Source: Shewanella jiangmenensis
Lineage (GTDB): Bacteria > Pseudomonadota > Gammaproteobacteria > Enterobacterales > Shewanellaceae
Direction: 5' to 3'
NCBI RefSeq assembly: GCF_018596335.1
Contig: NZ_JAHEPS010000002.1
Location: 496,001 to 560,000, forward strand
DNA: 64,000 nucleotides
A program made the position numbers and the translations under genes. Positions 18,234-27,405 of the stretch are shown here, piece by piece. Position 1 is the stretch's first letter; each line of letters opens with the position of its first letter. The notes beneath the pieces were generated by a model that was given only the letters and a program-made list of their open reading frames with translations, did not search any database and was not told the DNA's origin.

Positions 18234-19511
18234 ATGACACAAGCAATGCGCATTTGCCTCACCACTGAGGCCGCCGCCGCCCATTGGGGCAAGGCCGATA
18301 TCAGCTTTGAAGGCGAAGTTGCCCGTATTCACCTGCAGGGCGCCGATGCTCTGCGTCAGATCCAGATGGCCGCCCGCAAACTGCGCGCTCAGGGTATCAG
18401 TACAGTAGTACTCGATGGCGAAGGCTGGGATTTAAACCGTCAGTGGGTGTTCGCTCAGGGCTTTGTGACTGCCAAACCTGGCTGGAGCATCGAGTGGACC
18501 GGCGATGACGCCACCCGCACCGCCCTTGAAAACCGTATGGATGCCGCGCGTCTGGTGCGCCAGCTGACCAACGAAACCCCTGAAAACCTGTCACCGGTGA
18601 AATTGGCGACTCAGGCGGCCAACTACCTTAAGCAGGTGGGCGGCGATAAGGTGAGTTTCCGCGTTATTGAGGGCGAGCAGCTGCTGGCCGAGCAGTGGAT
18701 TGGTATTCATGCGGTTGGCCGCGGTAGCGAGCGTCCGCCGGCGATGCTGGAGCTGGACTTCAACCCGCTGGGCGACGATGCCCCTGTGTCTGTGGCGCTG
18801 GTTGGCAAAGGCATTACCTTCGACTCAGGCGGTTACAGCCTTAAAGCCAGCGAAGGCATGCTTAATATGAAGTGTGACATGGGCGGCGCCGCCACTGTGA
18901 CCGGCGCGCTGGGTTTGGCTATCAAAAGCGGCCTGAACAAGCGCGTGAAGCTCTTTTTATGCTGCGCCGAAAACCTGGTCAGCGGCCGCGCCTATAAGCT
19001 GGGTGACATCCTTACCTACAAAAACGGCGTGACCGTGGAAGTGGTTAACACAGACGCAGAGGGCCGTTTGGTACTGGCCGATGGCCTGCAGGCGGCTTCT
19101 GCCACAGGCGCGCCTTTCATTATCGATGCTGCCACCTTGACCGGCGCCGCCGTGATGGCAGTGGGCGGTAACTATAACGCTATCTTCTCCCCTGATGCTG
19201 CCGTGCTTGAACTTGCCAAAACCAAGGCCAGCGCCGTGGCCGAGCGGGTGTGGCCGCTGCCATTGGACCCATGGCATAAAGACATGTGTCCATCAGCCTA
19301 TGCTGACACCGCCAACAGCCGCCCTGTGAAAGGTGGCGGCGCTGGTGGTGCGTCCAATGCTGCTGGTTTCCTGTGGCGCTTTGTGCGTGAAGATGCCAAG
19401 TGGCTGCACATCGACCTTGCGGGTTCCTTTGAAGACAGCGCAGGCCCGCTGTGGGCCGCCGGTGCCACCACCCACGGTGTGCTGACCATTGCAGAGCTGC
19501 TGAAAGACTGA
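18234..19511 (+). CDS. pepB: Aminopeptidase B, M17 family
   Basis: PepB is a cytosolic leucine-aminopeptidase-type enzyme with two metal ions, removing N-terminal residues from peptides. The 425 residues contain the M17 metal-binding and catalytic stretches [32 protein letters not shown], and the signature [15 protein letters not shown]. The shortened N-terminal domain and overall length fit PepB rather than PepA; a separate PepA is at 32745-34253. AGGAAG precedes the ATG at 18234. It is followed by a strong terminator. Confidence 0.93.
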   Translation: MTQAMRICLTTEAAAAHWGKADISFEGEVARIHLQGADALRQIQMAARKLRAQGISTVVLDGEGWDLNRQWVFAQGFVTAKPGWSIEWTGDDATRTALENRMDAARLVRQLTNETPENLSPVKLATQAANYLKQVGGDKVSFRVIEGEQLLAEQWIGIHAVGRGSERPPAMLELDFNPLGDDAPVSVALVGKGITFDSGGYSLKASEGMLNMKCDMGGAATVTGALGLAIKSGLNKRVKLFLCCAENLVSGRAYKLGDILTYKNGVTVEVVNTDAEGRLVLADGLQAASATGAPFIIDAATLTGAAVMAVGGNYNAIFSPDAAVLELAKTKASAVAERVWPLPLDPWHKDMCPSAYADTANSRPVKGGGAGGASNAAGFLWRFVREDAKWLHIDLAGSFEDSAGPLWAAGATTHGVLTIAELLKD

Positions 19512-19553
19512 GCCGCTTTTTACTGACATAGCAAAGTACTGCTGCAGAAATTC

Positions 19554-19580
19554 AAAGGCCGCTCGTTGAGCGGCCTTTTT
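19554..19580 (+). terminator. Intrinsic terminator after pepB
   Basis: AAAGGCCGCTC pairs with GAGCGGCCTTT around a short GTT loop and continues into TTTTT. It begins 43 bases after the pepB stop. Confidence 0.85.
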
Positions 19581-19685
19581 GTTGGCACAGTGCCAAACTT
19601 CAACATTGCAAAGCGCTAACGTCTGTAAAGCGGGTTTTGGTCTGCTTTGACAGCGCAGGTGCAAAGCAAGGCTTATATAAGCCGT

Positions 19686-19733
19686 GTGCTCAGAAGAGCG
19701 CTCAGAAGAGTGCTCGGAAGACTGCTCAGATGC
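19686..19733. repeat. 12-bp tandem repeat x 4
   Basis: Four consecutive 12-base units, GTGCTCAGAAGA, GCGCTCAGAAGA, GTGCTCGGAAGA and CTGCTCAGATGC, end 7 bases before the stop codon of the minus-strand regulator gene. Confidence 0.85.
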
Positions 19734-19740
19734 AAAATGC

Positions 19741-20553
19741 CTAAAAGCTGTGGCGGGCACGAAAGTGGCGCTCGCCCGGCGCCATATCGTTTTGAATGGC
19801 TTCCAGAATTCGAGGGCTTATCTGGCCGCTGTCGGGGTCTAAGGTGGTGCAAAGCTTAAGGGTTTTGCGGATATCCACCTGATGCCCCAGATACTCGAAC
19901 ACCACCCGGGTGCAGCTGGGGATCCGCTCACCGCTGGCCGAGGCGCCAAGGCGCAAACCGCTTAAACGGCCAACCCGACTCTTGAAGGTGGGGATAAGGA
20001 TGGTCTGGGTCAGCTGGTTGCCGGTAAGTGACTCATAATCCATTAAAAAGATACGGTCAGCTAATAGGTGTGCCATCCCGAAATACTTGCTGTGATAGAC
20101 CTTTTCACCCGGGCCCTGCTGCAACCGCTCGGTGCGCTGGTAGTACACCTTGCCGCCTTGTTTCTCAAGGCAAATAAGATTGCGCAAAATCTTGCCCGGA
20201 AAGGCCATCGACAGGTGGTATTCGAAGTAATAGCCAAGGTATTTATCGAGCCCCTGACTCAGGCTTTGCAGCCTGGCCAGATGCTCAAGCTCAGGCGCCT
20301 CGCTTACAGGCTCACTGGGGCGCGGCCGCACCTGAATAAGCAGCTGAAACTGGCTGTGGGGCATAAGGATCTCATGCTCTTCCACCCCGAAGAAATCACA
20401 CAGGCGCCGCAGGCTATGGGCCGAGGGGCGGTATTTGCCACTTAAATAGCGGTTGAACTGCGGCCGGTTGATATCGAGGCGACGACAGACCTCGGCCACC
20501 GAGCGGTAGTAGCTGCAAAGGAGGCGAAGATTTTTGGCAAATTCCTGATGCAT
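19741..20553 (-). CDS. XRE-type DNA-binding regulator divergent from aspartase
   Basis: The 270-residue protein starts with a helix-turn-helix of the Cro/CI type at about residues 8-60: the NLRLLCSYYRSVAEVCRRLDIN region, then RPQFNRYLSGKYRPSAHSLRRLCDFFGV. The remaining 200 residues hold an uncharacterised domain with YYFEYHLSMAFPGKILRN and EKVYHSKYFGMAHLLADRIF, which I cannot assign. The ATG at 20553 puts the HTH at the N-terminus, as usual. It is transcribed away from aspA with 269 bases between starts, and repeated nonamers lie between them. It may therefore control itself and aspA; that is inference from position only. Confidence 0.8.
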   Translation of the reverse strand: MHQEFAKNLRLLCSYYRSVAEVCRRLDINRPQFNRYLSGKYRPSAHSLRRLCDFFGVEEHEILMPHSQFQLLIQVRPRPSEPVSEAPELEHLARLQSLSQGLDKYLGYYFEYHLSMAFPGKILRNLICLEKQGGKVYYQRTERLQQGPGEKVYHSKYFGMAHLLADRIFLMDYESLTGNQLTQTILIPTFKSRVGRLSGLRLGASASGERIPSCTRVVFEYLGHQVDIRKTLKLCTTLDPDSGQISPRILEAIQNDMAPGERHFRARHSF

Positions 20554-20634
20554 GGCAGACCTGTGATTATTCCCGGCGGCAATTGGCGCGCGTATCGCTC
20601 GAAACTGTTCGTCCAGTGTACCTAAAAGCGGCAA

Positions 20635-20709
20635 AGTGCGACAGACTGCGTCAGATGCTGTTTGTCGCTAAAACTGCGTCAATCAGCGCCAATTTGCATC
20701 AGTGCGTCA
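20635..20709. promoter_or_regulatory. Four phased nonamers between the XRE regulator and aspA
   Basis: Near-identical nonamers occur at 20635 (AGTGCGACA), 20645 (ACTGCGTCA), 20673 (ACTGCGTCA) and 20701 (AGTGCGTCA). The offsets are 10, 28 and 28 bases. All face the same way and lie in the only intergenic space shared by the divergent pair. The array could be the operator of the 19741-20553 protein. No convincing sigma-70 promoter was picked out here by eye. Confidence 0.5.
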
Positions 20710-20822
20710 ACTCCCTTATTGCAGTGCAGGCTGCTGTAATAGCGCGGAATAATCAGGCTTGCCTAGAACAAGCCCACTTGAGACAGCCCAGCCAAGACCG
20801 CTTCCGGGAGCGCACACATAAT

Positions 20823-22244
20823 ATGGATACACGTATTGAACACGACCTGCTGGGGGATGCCCCGGTTCCTGCCCACGCCTGGTATGGCATTCAAACCCAG
20901 AGGGCGCTGGAAAACTTCAGTCTGAGCGGCACTCCCATCAGCGCCTTCCCTGAGCTTATCCGTGCACTGGCCAGGGTAAAGGCCGCTGCCGCCCGCGCCA
21001 ACCATGGGCTGGGACTATTATGTGACTCCAAGGCCAGCGCCATCGTCGCCGCCTGCGATGACATCATTCAGGGTGCGCTGCATGACCAGTTTGTGGTGGA
21101 CCTTATTCAGGGCGGCGCCGGCACCTCCACCAACATGAATGCCAACGAAGTGATTGCCAATCTGGCCCTTGCCAAGCTTGGCCACGGCAAGGGCGAGTAT
21201 CGTCATCTGCATCCCAACAACGATGTGAACTGCTCTCAGTCAACCAATGATGCATACCCAACGGCGGCGCGTCTTGGCATGGTGGAAGCGGCTGTGCCAC
21301 TCAAGGCTGCCATCGAGGCCATTTGCTTAAGCCTTGAGGCCAAGGGCCGCGAGTTTGGCCATATCCTCAAGATGGGCCGTACCCAGCTGCAGGATGCGGT
21401 GCCCATGACCCTGGGGCAGGAGTTTGATGCCTTTGCCGCAAGCCTTAAATCGGACATCGCCCGCATAGATGATGCCTGCAAGGAGCTTTGCGTGGTAAAC
21501 CTTGGCGGCACGGCCATTGGCACCGGCATCAACACCCATCCGGCTTACGGCGTGCTGGCGGTGAAGGCCCTTGCCGATATCACGGGTCTGCCGGTGACTC
21601 AGGCTGACAACCTTATCGATGCCACCACCGATATGGGCGCCTTTGTGACCCTGTCATCTGTGCTGAAGCGCCTGGCGGTGAAACTGTCGAAGCTTTCCAA
21701 CGACCTGCGGCTGCTCTCAAGCGGTCCGCGCACCGGCCTTGGGGAAATCCGTTTGCCTGCGATGCAGCCGGGTTCCTCCATCATGCCGGGCAAGGTAAAC
21801 CCGGTGATCCCCGAGGCGGTGAATCAGGTGGCGTTTCAGGTGATTGGCACCGACATGACCATCACCATGGCCGCCGAGGCGGCGCAGCTGCAACTGAACG
21901 CCATGGAGCCGGTGATTGTTTATAACCTTTTGAATAACTGCGCCTTGCTCACCCGCGCCATCGCCATGCTCGATAGCCGCTGTATTCAGGGTATCGAAGC
22001 CAACGAGGCCAAATGCGAGCAGCACCTGAACACCAGTATCGGCATAGTCACGGCGCTGGTGCCGCACATCGGTTATGAGAACGCCACCCGCATCGCCGGT
22101 GAAGCTCTGCTGAGCGGCGCCGGTGTGGCGGAGCTCGTGCGCCGCGATGGGCTATTGAGCGATGATGCCTTAAGCCAAATCTTAAGCCCGGCCGCCATGG
22201 TCACCCCGGTGGAGCTGACCGGCCTTGGTGCCAAGACGCATTGA
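20823..22244 (+). CDS. aspA: Aspartate ammonia-lyase (aspartase)
   Basis: AspA reversibly splits aspartate into fumarate and ammonia. The 473 residues fit the aspartase branch of the fumarase/aspartase superfamily: GGAGTSTNMNANEVIAN, the CQSTNDAYPT-like NCSQSTNDAYPTAARL, MGRTQLQDAVPMTLGQEF, and the signature loop GSSIMPGKVNPVIPEAVNQ. EEDLLG-type wording near the N-terminus (IEHDLLGDAPVPAHAWYGI) resembles AspA more than FumC. The ATG at 20823 is chosen because this is where family similarity begins; the open frame upstream runs through the intergenic repeats. The start is not crowded by a strong ribosome-binding site. Confidence 0.92.
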   Translation: MDTRIEHDLLGDAPVPAHAWYGIQTQRALENFSLSGTPISAFPELIRALARVKAAAARANHGLGLLCDSKASAIVAACDDIIQGALHDQFVVDLIQGGAGTSTNMNANEVIANLALAKLGHGKGEYRHLHPNNDVNCSQSTNDAYPTAARLGMVEAAVPLKAAIEAICLSLEAKGREFGHILKMGRTQLQDAVPMTLGQEFDAFAASLKSDIARIDDACKELCVVNLGGTAIGTGINTHPAYGVLAVKALADITGLPVTQADNLIDATTDMGAFVTLSSVLKRLAVKLSKLSNDLRLLSSGPRTGLGEIRLPAMQPGSSIMPGKVNPVIPEAVNQVAFQVIGTDMTITMAAEAAQLQLNAMEPVIVYNLLNNCALLTRAIAMLDSRCIQGIEANEAKCEQHLNTSIGIVTALVPHIGYENATRIAGEALLSGAGVAELVRRDGLLSDDALSQILSPAAMVTPVELTGLGAKTH

Positions 22245-22251
22245 TCAACCT

Positions 22252-22312
22252 GCGCACTGATTAAGCGCCGCGCTGATTAAGCGGTATTGATCAAACGGCG
22301 CACTGACAAAGG
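22252..22312. repeat. Degenerate tandem repeat, about 15 bp x 4
   Basis: After the aspA stop, four units of 14 to 16 bases follow each other, all variants of GCGCACTGATTAAGC. The last two units are more diverged (TTGATCAAAC and CACTGACAAAG cores). Confidence 0.6.
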
Positions 22313-22340
22313 CTTTTGATCTCAGTAAAAATTGACCAAT

Positions 22341-22369
22341 AAAAAAAGCAGCCTGATGGCTGCTTTTTT
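22341..22369. terminator. Bidirectional terminator between aspA and valS
   Basis: AAAAAAAGCAGCC pairs with GGCTGCTTTTTT around TGAT, giving a U-tract in either direction. It lies between the convergent ends of aspA and valS. Confidence 0.85.
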
Positions 22370-22409
22370 ACTGCTTTTTACGGAGTCAGAGACTTGGCTT
22401 TACGCCGTC

Positions 22410-25289
22410 TCAGGCTTCCAGCTTGGCAAGCTCGGCTTTCTGCTCGCTCAGCTTGTCCATATCGCGCTTGATGTCGGCGGCCTTGGCACGCTCTTTCTCA
22501 ATCACTTCGGCCGGGGCCTTGGCCACAAAGCCTTCGTTGGACAGCTTGCCTTCGATACGGGCCACTTCACCGGTCAGCTTCTCCAGCTGCTTGTCGATAC
22601 GTGCCATTTCGGCGGCTACGTCAATCAGGCCCGCCATAGGGATCAGCAGCTCCATTTCACCAATCAGCTGAGTGGTGGCCATGGGGGCGGCTTCGCCTTC
22701 GGCGAGTATGGTCATGCTCTCAAGCTTGGCAAGCGTCCCGAAGAAGGCCTGGTTGGCTTCGATGCGGGCCTTGTCTTCATCGCTTACACCGCGCAGCAGG
22801 GCTGACAGCGGCTTGCTTGGCGCAATGTTGAGCTCGGCGCGAATATTGCGCACCGCCACAATCACCTGCTTAACCCACTCGAGATCGGCCATAGCCTTGG
22901 CATCTACCTTGGCGGCATCGAACTCGGGGAAGGACATCAACATCAGGGTGTCGCCTTCAACACCGGCGAGCGGCTTAACGCGATCCCAGATGGTCTCGGT
23001 GATGTAAGGCATCATGGGGTGCATCAGGCGCAGCAGCTGCTCAAGTACAGCCACCAGAGTATGACGGGTGCCGCGCTGCTCGGCTTCAGAGCCGTTTTGC
23101 AGTACTGGTTTGGTCAGCTCCAGATACCAGTCACAGAACTGGTTCCAGGTGAACTCGTACAGGGTGTTGGCGGCCAAGTCAAAGCGATAGGCATTGATGT
23201 GCTCGTCGAAGGTCTTGACGGTTTCCTGGAACTTGCCGATGACCCAGCGGTCGGCCAGCGACAGCTTCATTTCGCCACCGGACTTTCCGTTTGGAGAGTT
23301 GGGGCCGCAATCCTGCTCTTCGGTGTTCATCAGCACGTAGCGGGAGGCGTTCCACAGCTTATTACAGAAGCTGCGGTAGCCGTCGAGGCGCTTCATGTCC
23401 CAGTTGATGTCGCGGCCGGTAGAGGCCATGGCCGCCAGGGTAAAGCGCAGCGCGTCTGTGCCGTGTGGCTCGATGCCGTTTTCGAACTCCTTGCGGGTGC
23501 TCTTTTCAATCTTGGCGGCAAGCTGTGGCTGCATCATGTTGCCGGTACGCTTCTGAACCAGGGATTCAAGGTCGATACCGTCAATCATATCCAATGGATC
23601 CAGTACGTTACCCTTGGACTTGGACATCTTGTTGCCCTGTTCGTCGCGGATAAGACCGGTTACGTATACCGTCTTGAACGGAACCTGCGGCTTGCCGTCT
23701 TCGTCTTTGATGAAGTACATGGTCATCATGATCATCCGGGCAACCCAGAAGAAGATGATGTCAAAACCTGTCACCAGCACGTCGGTGGGGTGGAAGGTCT
23801 TGAGCTCTGGGGTTTGCTCCGGCCAGCCCAGGGTAGAGAAGGTCCACAGGGCAGAGGAGAACCAGGTGTCCAGCACGTCGTCGTCCTGACGCAGTTTTAC
23901 GTCGGCGCCAAGGTTGTGGTTCTGGCGTACTTCCTCTTCGCTGCGGCCAACGTACACCTTACCGGCTTCGTCGTACCAGGCAGGAATGCGGTGACCCCAC
24001 CACAGCTGGCGGGAGATACACCAGTCCTGAATGTCGCGCATCCAGGAGAAGTACATGTTTTCGTACTGCTGCGGCACAAACTTGATGTCGCCGTTTTCCA
24101 CCGCTTCGATGGCAGGCTGGGCAAGCTTTTGTACCGCAACGTACCACTGGTCAGTGAGCAGCGGCTCAATCACTACGCCGGAGCGATCGCCGTAAGGCAC
24201 TTTGAGCGCGTGTGGCTCGATTTTTTCGAGGAGCCCCAGAGTCTCAAATTCGGCCACGATGGCGTCGCGGGCCTTGAAGCGGTCGAGGCCGGCATAGCGC
24301 TCGGGCAGGCTGGCATCCAGCTCGCTGTTGTGGCTGCCGTCGGTGTTGAGTACCTCGGCAAGGGCGCGGATGGTGGCATCCTGGGTGAGGATGTTGAACA
24401 TCGGCAGGCTGTGGCGCTTGCCCACTTCGTAGTCGTTGAAGTCGTGGGCCGGGGTGATTTTCACGCAGCCGGTACCGAAGTCTTTATCCACGTATTCATC
24501 GGCGATGATGGGGATGCGGCGGTTCACGATAGGCAGAATGATTTCTTTGCCAATCAGTGACGCGTAACGCTCATCTTCGGGGTGTACCGCTACCGCGCTG
24601 TCGCCCAGCATGGTTTCAGGACGGGTAGTGGCTACTACCAGATAGTCTTTGCCATCTGCGGTCAGCTCGGTGCCGGCCAGCGGATAGCGGAAGTGCCACA
24701 TGTGGCCCGCTTTTTCTTTGTTTTCCACTTCCAGATCGGAAATGGCGGTGTGCAGCTTGGGATCCCAGTTCACCAGGCGCTTGCCGCGGTAAATCAGTTT
24801 GTCGTCGTACAGGCGCACGAACACTTCCTGCACCGCGTTGGACAGACCTTCATCCATGGTGAAGCGCTCACGGTCCCAATCCACAGAGGCGCCCATGCGG
24901 CGCAGCTGGCTGGTGATGGTGCCGCCGGACTGGGCTTTCCACTCCCACACCTTTTCCATAAAGGCGTCGCGGCCAAGGTCATGGCGGCTCTTGCCCTGTT
25001 CGGCTTCAAGCTTGCGCTCAACCAGCATCTGGGTGGCGATACCGGCGTGGTCGGTACCCACTTGCCACAGGGTGTTTTTGCCCTTCATGCGCTGATAGCG
25101 GATGAGGGTATCCATGATGGTGTCCTGGAAGGCGTGACCCATGTGCAGGCTGCCGGTGACGTTCGGCGGCGGGATCATGATGCAATAGTTGCCCTGGCTG
25201 GAATCACCGTGTGGCTTGAAGTAACCCTTTTCTTCCCAAACGCGGTAGAGGGCCTGTTCGATGGACTGTGGATTGTATGTCTTTTCCAT
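22410..25289 (-). CDS. valS: Valyl-tRNA synthetase
   Basis: ValS charges tRNA(Val). The 959-residue protein shows the class I motifs [15 protein letters not shown] (HIGH) near residue 42 and [15 protein letters not shown] (KMSKS) near residue 555. It also has the editing-domain stretch [17 protein letters not shown] and the zinc/anticodon-region motif [15 protein letters not shown]. The final 60 residues form a coiled coil rich in E, K and A, as in other ValS proteins. It starts 15 bases after holC and ends beside the bidirectional terminator at 22341. Confidence 0.98.
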   Translation of the reverse strand: MEKTYNPQSIEQALYRVWEEKGYFKPHGDSSQGNYCIMIPPPNVTGSLHMGHAFQDTIMDTLIRYQRMKGKNTLWQVGTDHAGIATQMLVERKLEAEQGKSRHDLGRDAFMEKVWEWKAQSGGTITSQLRRMGASVDWDRERFTMDEGLSNAVQEVFVRLYDDKLIYRGKRLVNWDPKLHTAISDLEVENKEKAGHMWHFRYPLAGTELTADGKDYLVVATTRPETMLGDSAVAVHPEDERYASLIGKEIILPIVNRRIPIIADEYVDKDFGTGCVKITPAHDFNDYEVGKRHSLPMFNILTQDATIRALAEVLNTDGSHNSELDASLPERYAGLDRFKARDAIVAEFETLGLLEKIEPHALKVPYGDRSGVVIEPLLTDQWYVAVQKLAQPAIEAVENGDIKFVPQQYENMYFSWMRDIQDWCISRQLWWGHRIPAWYDEAGKVYVGRSEEEVRQNHNLGADVKLRQDDDVLDTWFSSALWTFSTLGWPEQTPELKTFHPTDVLVTGFDIIFFWVARMIMMTMYFIKDEDGKPQVPFKTVYVTGLIRDEQGNKMSKSKGNVLDPLDMIDGIDLESLVQKRTGNMMQPQLAAKIEKSTRKEFENGIEPHGTDALRFTLAAMASTGRDINWDMKRLDGYRSFCNKLWNASRYVLMNTEEQDCGPNSPNGKSGGEMKLSLADRWVIGKFQETVKTFDEHINAYRFDLAANTLYEFTWNQFCDWYLELTKPVLQNGSEAEQRGTRHTLVAVLEQLLRLMHPMMPYITETIWDRVKPLAGVEGDTLMLMSFPEFDAAKVDAKAMADLEWVKQVIVAVRNIRAELNIAPSKPLSALLRGVSDEDKARIEANQAFFGTLAKLESMTILAEGEAAPMATTQLIGEMELLIPMAGLIDVAAEMARIDKQLEKLTGEVARIEGKLSNEGFVAKAPAEVIEKERAKAADIKRDMDKLSEQKAELAKLEA

Positions 25290-25304
25290 GGGGATCAGAT
25301 TTTC

Positions 25305-25760
25305 TCAAACTAGATTAAGGGGTTGTGTCGCCAAATCCTGAGTGGATGGCTCGATGCCAAGGCCGCGAAGCTCGCGAAAACGCAGCCGTGCCAGTGCCTT
25401 GGTGGCCTCGTCACCGGCGACAAAGTCGATAAAGTGGCCAAAGTGTACCGCAAAAGGCGGTACTTTTTCTGCAAGATTAATCAGAATACCGCGGTTTTTT
25501 GATGGTCCGAGCCGATCGTGACCGATTTCCACCGGTGCGCCGCCCTGCGGCCCTTCGCCCTTGAGGTTGTGGGGCACAAAATCGTTGGGGTCAAACTGCC
25601 AAAGTTGCTCGTCGATGGCAAAACTTTGGGATTCATCGTTGCAGTGAATATAGACCCAGGCGCCGCGGCGGTAATGAAACGCCGCCAGACGGCAGGCCAG
25701 CAGCTCGGCAGCATCCCTCATTTGGGATGGCGGAAGTACGTAAAAAAGTGCCTGGGTCAT
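25305..25760 (-). CDS. holC: DNA polymerase III chi subunit
   Basis: HolC links the clamp-loader complex to single-strand-binding protein at the replication fork. The 151 residues have the family pattern: ALFYVLPP at the N-terminus, CRLAAFHYRRGAWVYIHC, LWQFDPNDFVPHNL and the acidic EKVPPFAVHFGHFIDFV stretch. The start at 25760 gives MTQALFYVL, as expected. The gene precedes valS as in E. coli. In that order pepA should lie immediately upstream, but here pepA is 7 kb away. Confidence 0.92.
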   Translation of the reverse strand: MTQALFYVLPPSQMRDAAELLACRLAAFHYRRGAWVYIHCNDESQSFAIDEQLWQFDPNDFVPHNLKGEGPQGGAPVEIGHDRLGPSKNRGILINLAEKVPPFAVHFGHFIDFVAGDEATKALARLRFRELRGLGIEPSTQDLATQPLNLV

Positions 25761-26391
25761 GGAGTTTCCGGCTAAAGAAAACGAAAGCCGCATTCTAACT
25801 TAGATAGACGCCCGACATAAAGCCGCGCGTTGCCAGTGCCCGCGTCCGTATCTGCCAAGGCGGCCGGGATGACCTCGATATCAAATCCACACGGAGAGAG
25901 GCTTATGCCAACGCAAGTTCAGAACCCGATGCAGGCGCTTAGCGGGCGAGAGTAACGCACGGCGTTTAACATCTTGTTGCAGCTGGTGCTGATGGTTGCA
26001 GCTGGTGCCGATGGTTGTCAGTGGACATTAGCTACGGCCGGCGGAGGAATACAAAGCCGAACATCCTGAATGTTAAAAGACTTTCCGGAACAGAGCATGG
26101 CGCCTGCGAATAAGGATGCCACCGGCACTTTGACCGCGCTTATTCCACAAACTTTACCGTCTTCTATTGTAAATAATATATTGTTATACGTTTGACATAT
26201 TGAACACCTTTGGGCATGCTGATTTTGTGATTGCCGTCGCAAAGAGGGCGTCGCAGGTACGGGGTTTGGGCATGTCCTGGCCGTTTTGGCCGCAGTTTCA
26301 GCCGCAATAACGTGTGGCTGGGTGGCCGGAAGTGGCGACACCAGGGCATGCCCAAGGCGCGAACTTTAGCGTTTTGACTACCAGGTGATCT
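25761..26391. other. Gene-free spacer of 631 bases at the left edge of the inserted cassette
   Basis: I find no supported gene here. A 16-codon frame at 25905-25955, preceded by GGAGAG, ends in TAA. The same frame stays open for about 38 more codons, so this may be a gene relic. Two 19-bp units follow at 25976-26013, matching except at one base (GTTGCAGCTGGTGCTGATG). An AT-rich patch lies at about 26160-26200. The 107-codon minus-strand frame at 26018-26341 has no recognisable features. Confidence 0.5.
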
Positions 26392-27195
26392 ATGTCTTTA
26401 AAACAACAAGTAAATAGAAAAAATAGTAAGCCCGTCATATTGATGTCCATGGGGCATCAGGACCGTAACGGTCATTCTTATCAAGTGATGACCCACAAAT
26501 ATATGCAGCCGCTGGTGGAGTTTTCCAACTGTGTGCCGCTTTTGATCCCGACCTGTTTTGGTGTTGCAGATATTGAGCAGTACCTCGACATGGCCGATGG
26601 GGTATACCTGTCGGGTGCGGCATCAAACATCGACCCAGCTCTCTATGGCCAGGAAAACCTCACCCCCGATAAAAAGCAGGATAAAGACAGGGATCTGGTT
26701 GATTTGGCACTGATTAAAGGTGCTGTGGCCCGAGGCCTGCCCATCCTTGGCATTTGCCGTGGTATGCAGGAGATGAACATTGCCTTTGGCGGTGATCTGT
26801 ACCAAAAGGTGCACGATGAGGATAACCTCAACGATCACCGCGAAGATCCCGACGGCTCTCCGGAGGAGCAATACGGTGAAAGCCATAAAATCGCATTGGT
26901 AAAAGGCAGTTGGCTGCACACGCTGCTGGGGGATGAAATTGGCGTTAACTCACTGCACGGGCAGGGGATCCGTACTTTGGGCAAGGGCCTGGAGCCGCTG
27001 GCCTATGCTGAAGATGGTTTGATTGAAGCTATCCATGCTCCCGGGTTGCCGCAGTTTACTCTGGGTGTGCAGTGGCACCCTGAGTGGAAAGCCGCCGAGA
27101 ACCCTGACTCTATCAAGATTTTCAAAGTGTTTGGCGAGGCATGTCGTCGTCATGCCAGCGGTGGCTTTGACCTGCACATGGGCAAGGCATCCTGA
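26392..27195 (+). CDS. Gamma-glutamyl-gamma-aminobutyrate hydrolase-like protein (class I amidotransferase, peptidase C26)
   Basis: The 267-residue protein has the class I glutamine-amidotransferase fold in the PuuD/C26 branch. The nucleophile elbow is LPILGICRGMQEMNIAFGG with Cys122, and the catalytic His229-x-Glu231 is in VQWHPEW. Family members cleave gamma-glutamyl bonds, as PuuD does in putrescine use; the substrate here is unknown. No other putrescine genes are near. The protein lacks a signal peptide, so it should be cytosolic. It is convergent with the metallopeptidase and receptor genes, and sits in the same cassette between holC and pepA. The ATG follows AGGTGA. Confidence 0.85.
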   Translation: MSLKQQVNRKNSKPVILMSMGHQDRNGHSYQVMTHKYMQPLVEFSNCVPLLIPTCFGVADIEQYLDMADGVYLSGAASNIDPALYGQENLTPDKKQDKDRDLVDLALIKGAVARGLPILGICRGMQEMNIAFGGDLYQKVHDEDNLNDHREDPDGSPEEQYGESHKIALVKGSWLHTLLGDEIGVNSLHGQGIRTLGKGLEPLAYAEDGLIEAIHAPGLPQFTLGVQWHPEWKAAENPDSIKIFKVFGEACRRHASGGFDLHMGKAS

Positions 27196-27199
27196 CACT

Positions 27200-27263
27200 C
27201 CGAGAATCCGAGAATCCGAGAATCCGAGAATCCGAGAATCCGAGAATCCGAGAATCCGAGGAT
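27200..27263. repeat. 8-bp tandem repeat x 8
   Basis: Seven perfect copies of CCGAGAAT are followed by one CCGAGGAT, starting 5 bases after the stop codon of the amidotransferase-like gene and ending before a terminator. Unit length is not a multiple of three, and the array is perfect enough to be prone to slippage. It has no spacers and is not a CRISPR array. Confidence 0.95.
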
Positions 27264-27303
27264 CTGAAACCCCTTAGAACCAGAGAACCGGGTTCTGATG
27301 AAT

Positions 27304-27337
27304 AAAAAGAGCGAAGCCTGGGCTTCGCTCTTTTTTT
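27304..27337. terminator. Bidirectional terminator between convergent genes
   Basis: AAAAAGAGCGAAGCC pairs with GGCTTCGCTCTTTTT around a very short loop and runs into TTTTTTT. It lies between the amidotransferase-like gene and the metallopeptidase gene. Its stem is almost the same as that of the terminator at 32671-32700. Confidence 0.9.
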
Positions 27338-27405
27338 GCTGCTACTTAATCAAGCCTAAGCAATCCAGCCTATTCACTCATGGAAATCAGGCCTGCGCTT
27401 TGAGC

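Noticed and set aside
20823..22244. Fumarase class II rather than aspartase
   Set aside because: The N-terminal and loop signatures (IEHDLLGDAPV, GSSIMPGKVNPVIPE with surrounding residues) fit aspartase better; fumarase remains a weaker alternative.
23019..24560. 513-codon plus-strand open frame opposite valS
   Set aside because: It is the antisense shadow of the strongly conserved valS gene and has no recognisable domain or start signal.
26018..26341. 107-codon minus-strand open frame in the spacer before the amidotransferase-like gene
   Set aside because: Low-complexity proline/alanine composition, no ribosome-binding site, no recognised motif.
27200..27263. Possible CRISPR array
   Set aside because: The 8-bp unit repeats directly without spacers; no cas genes are nearby.
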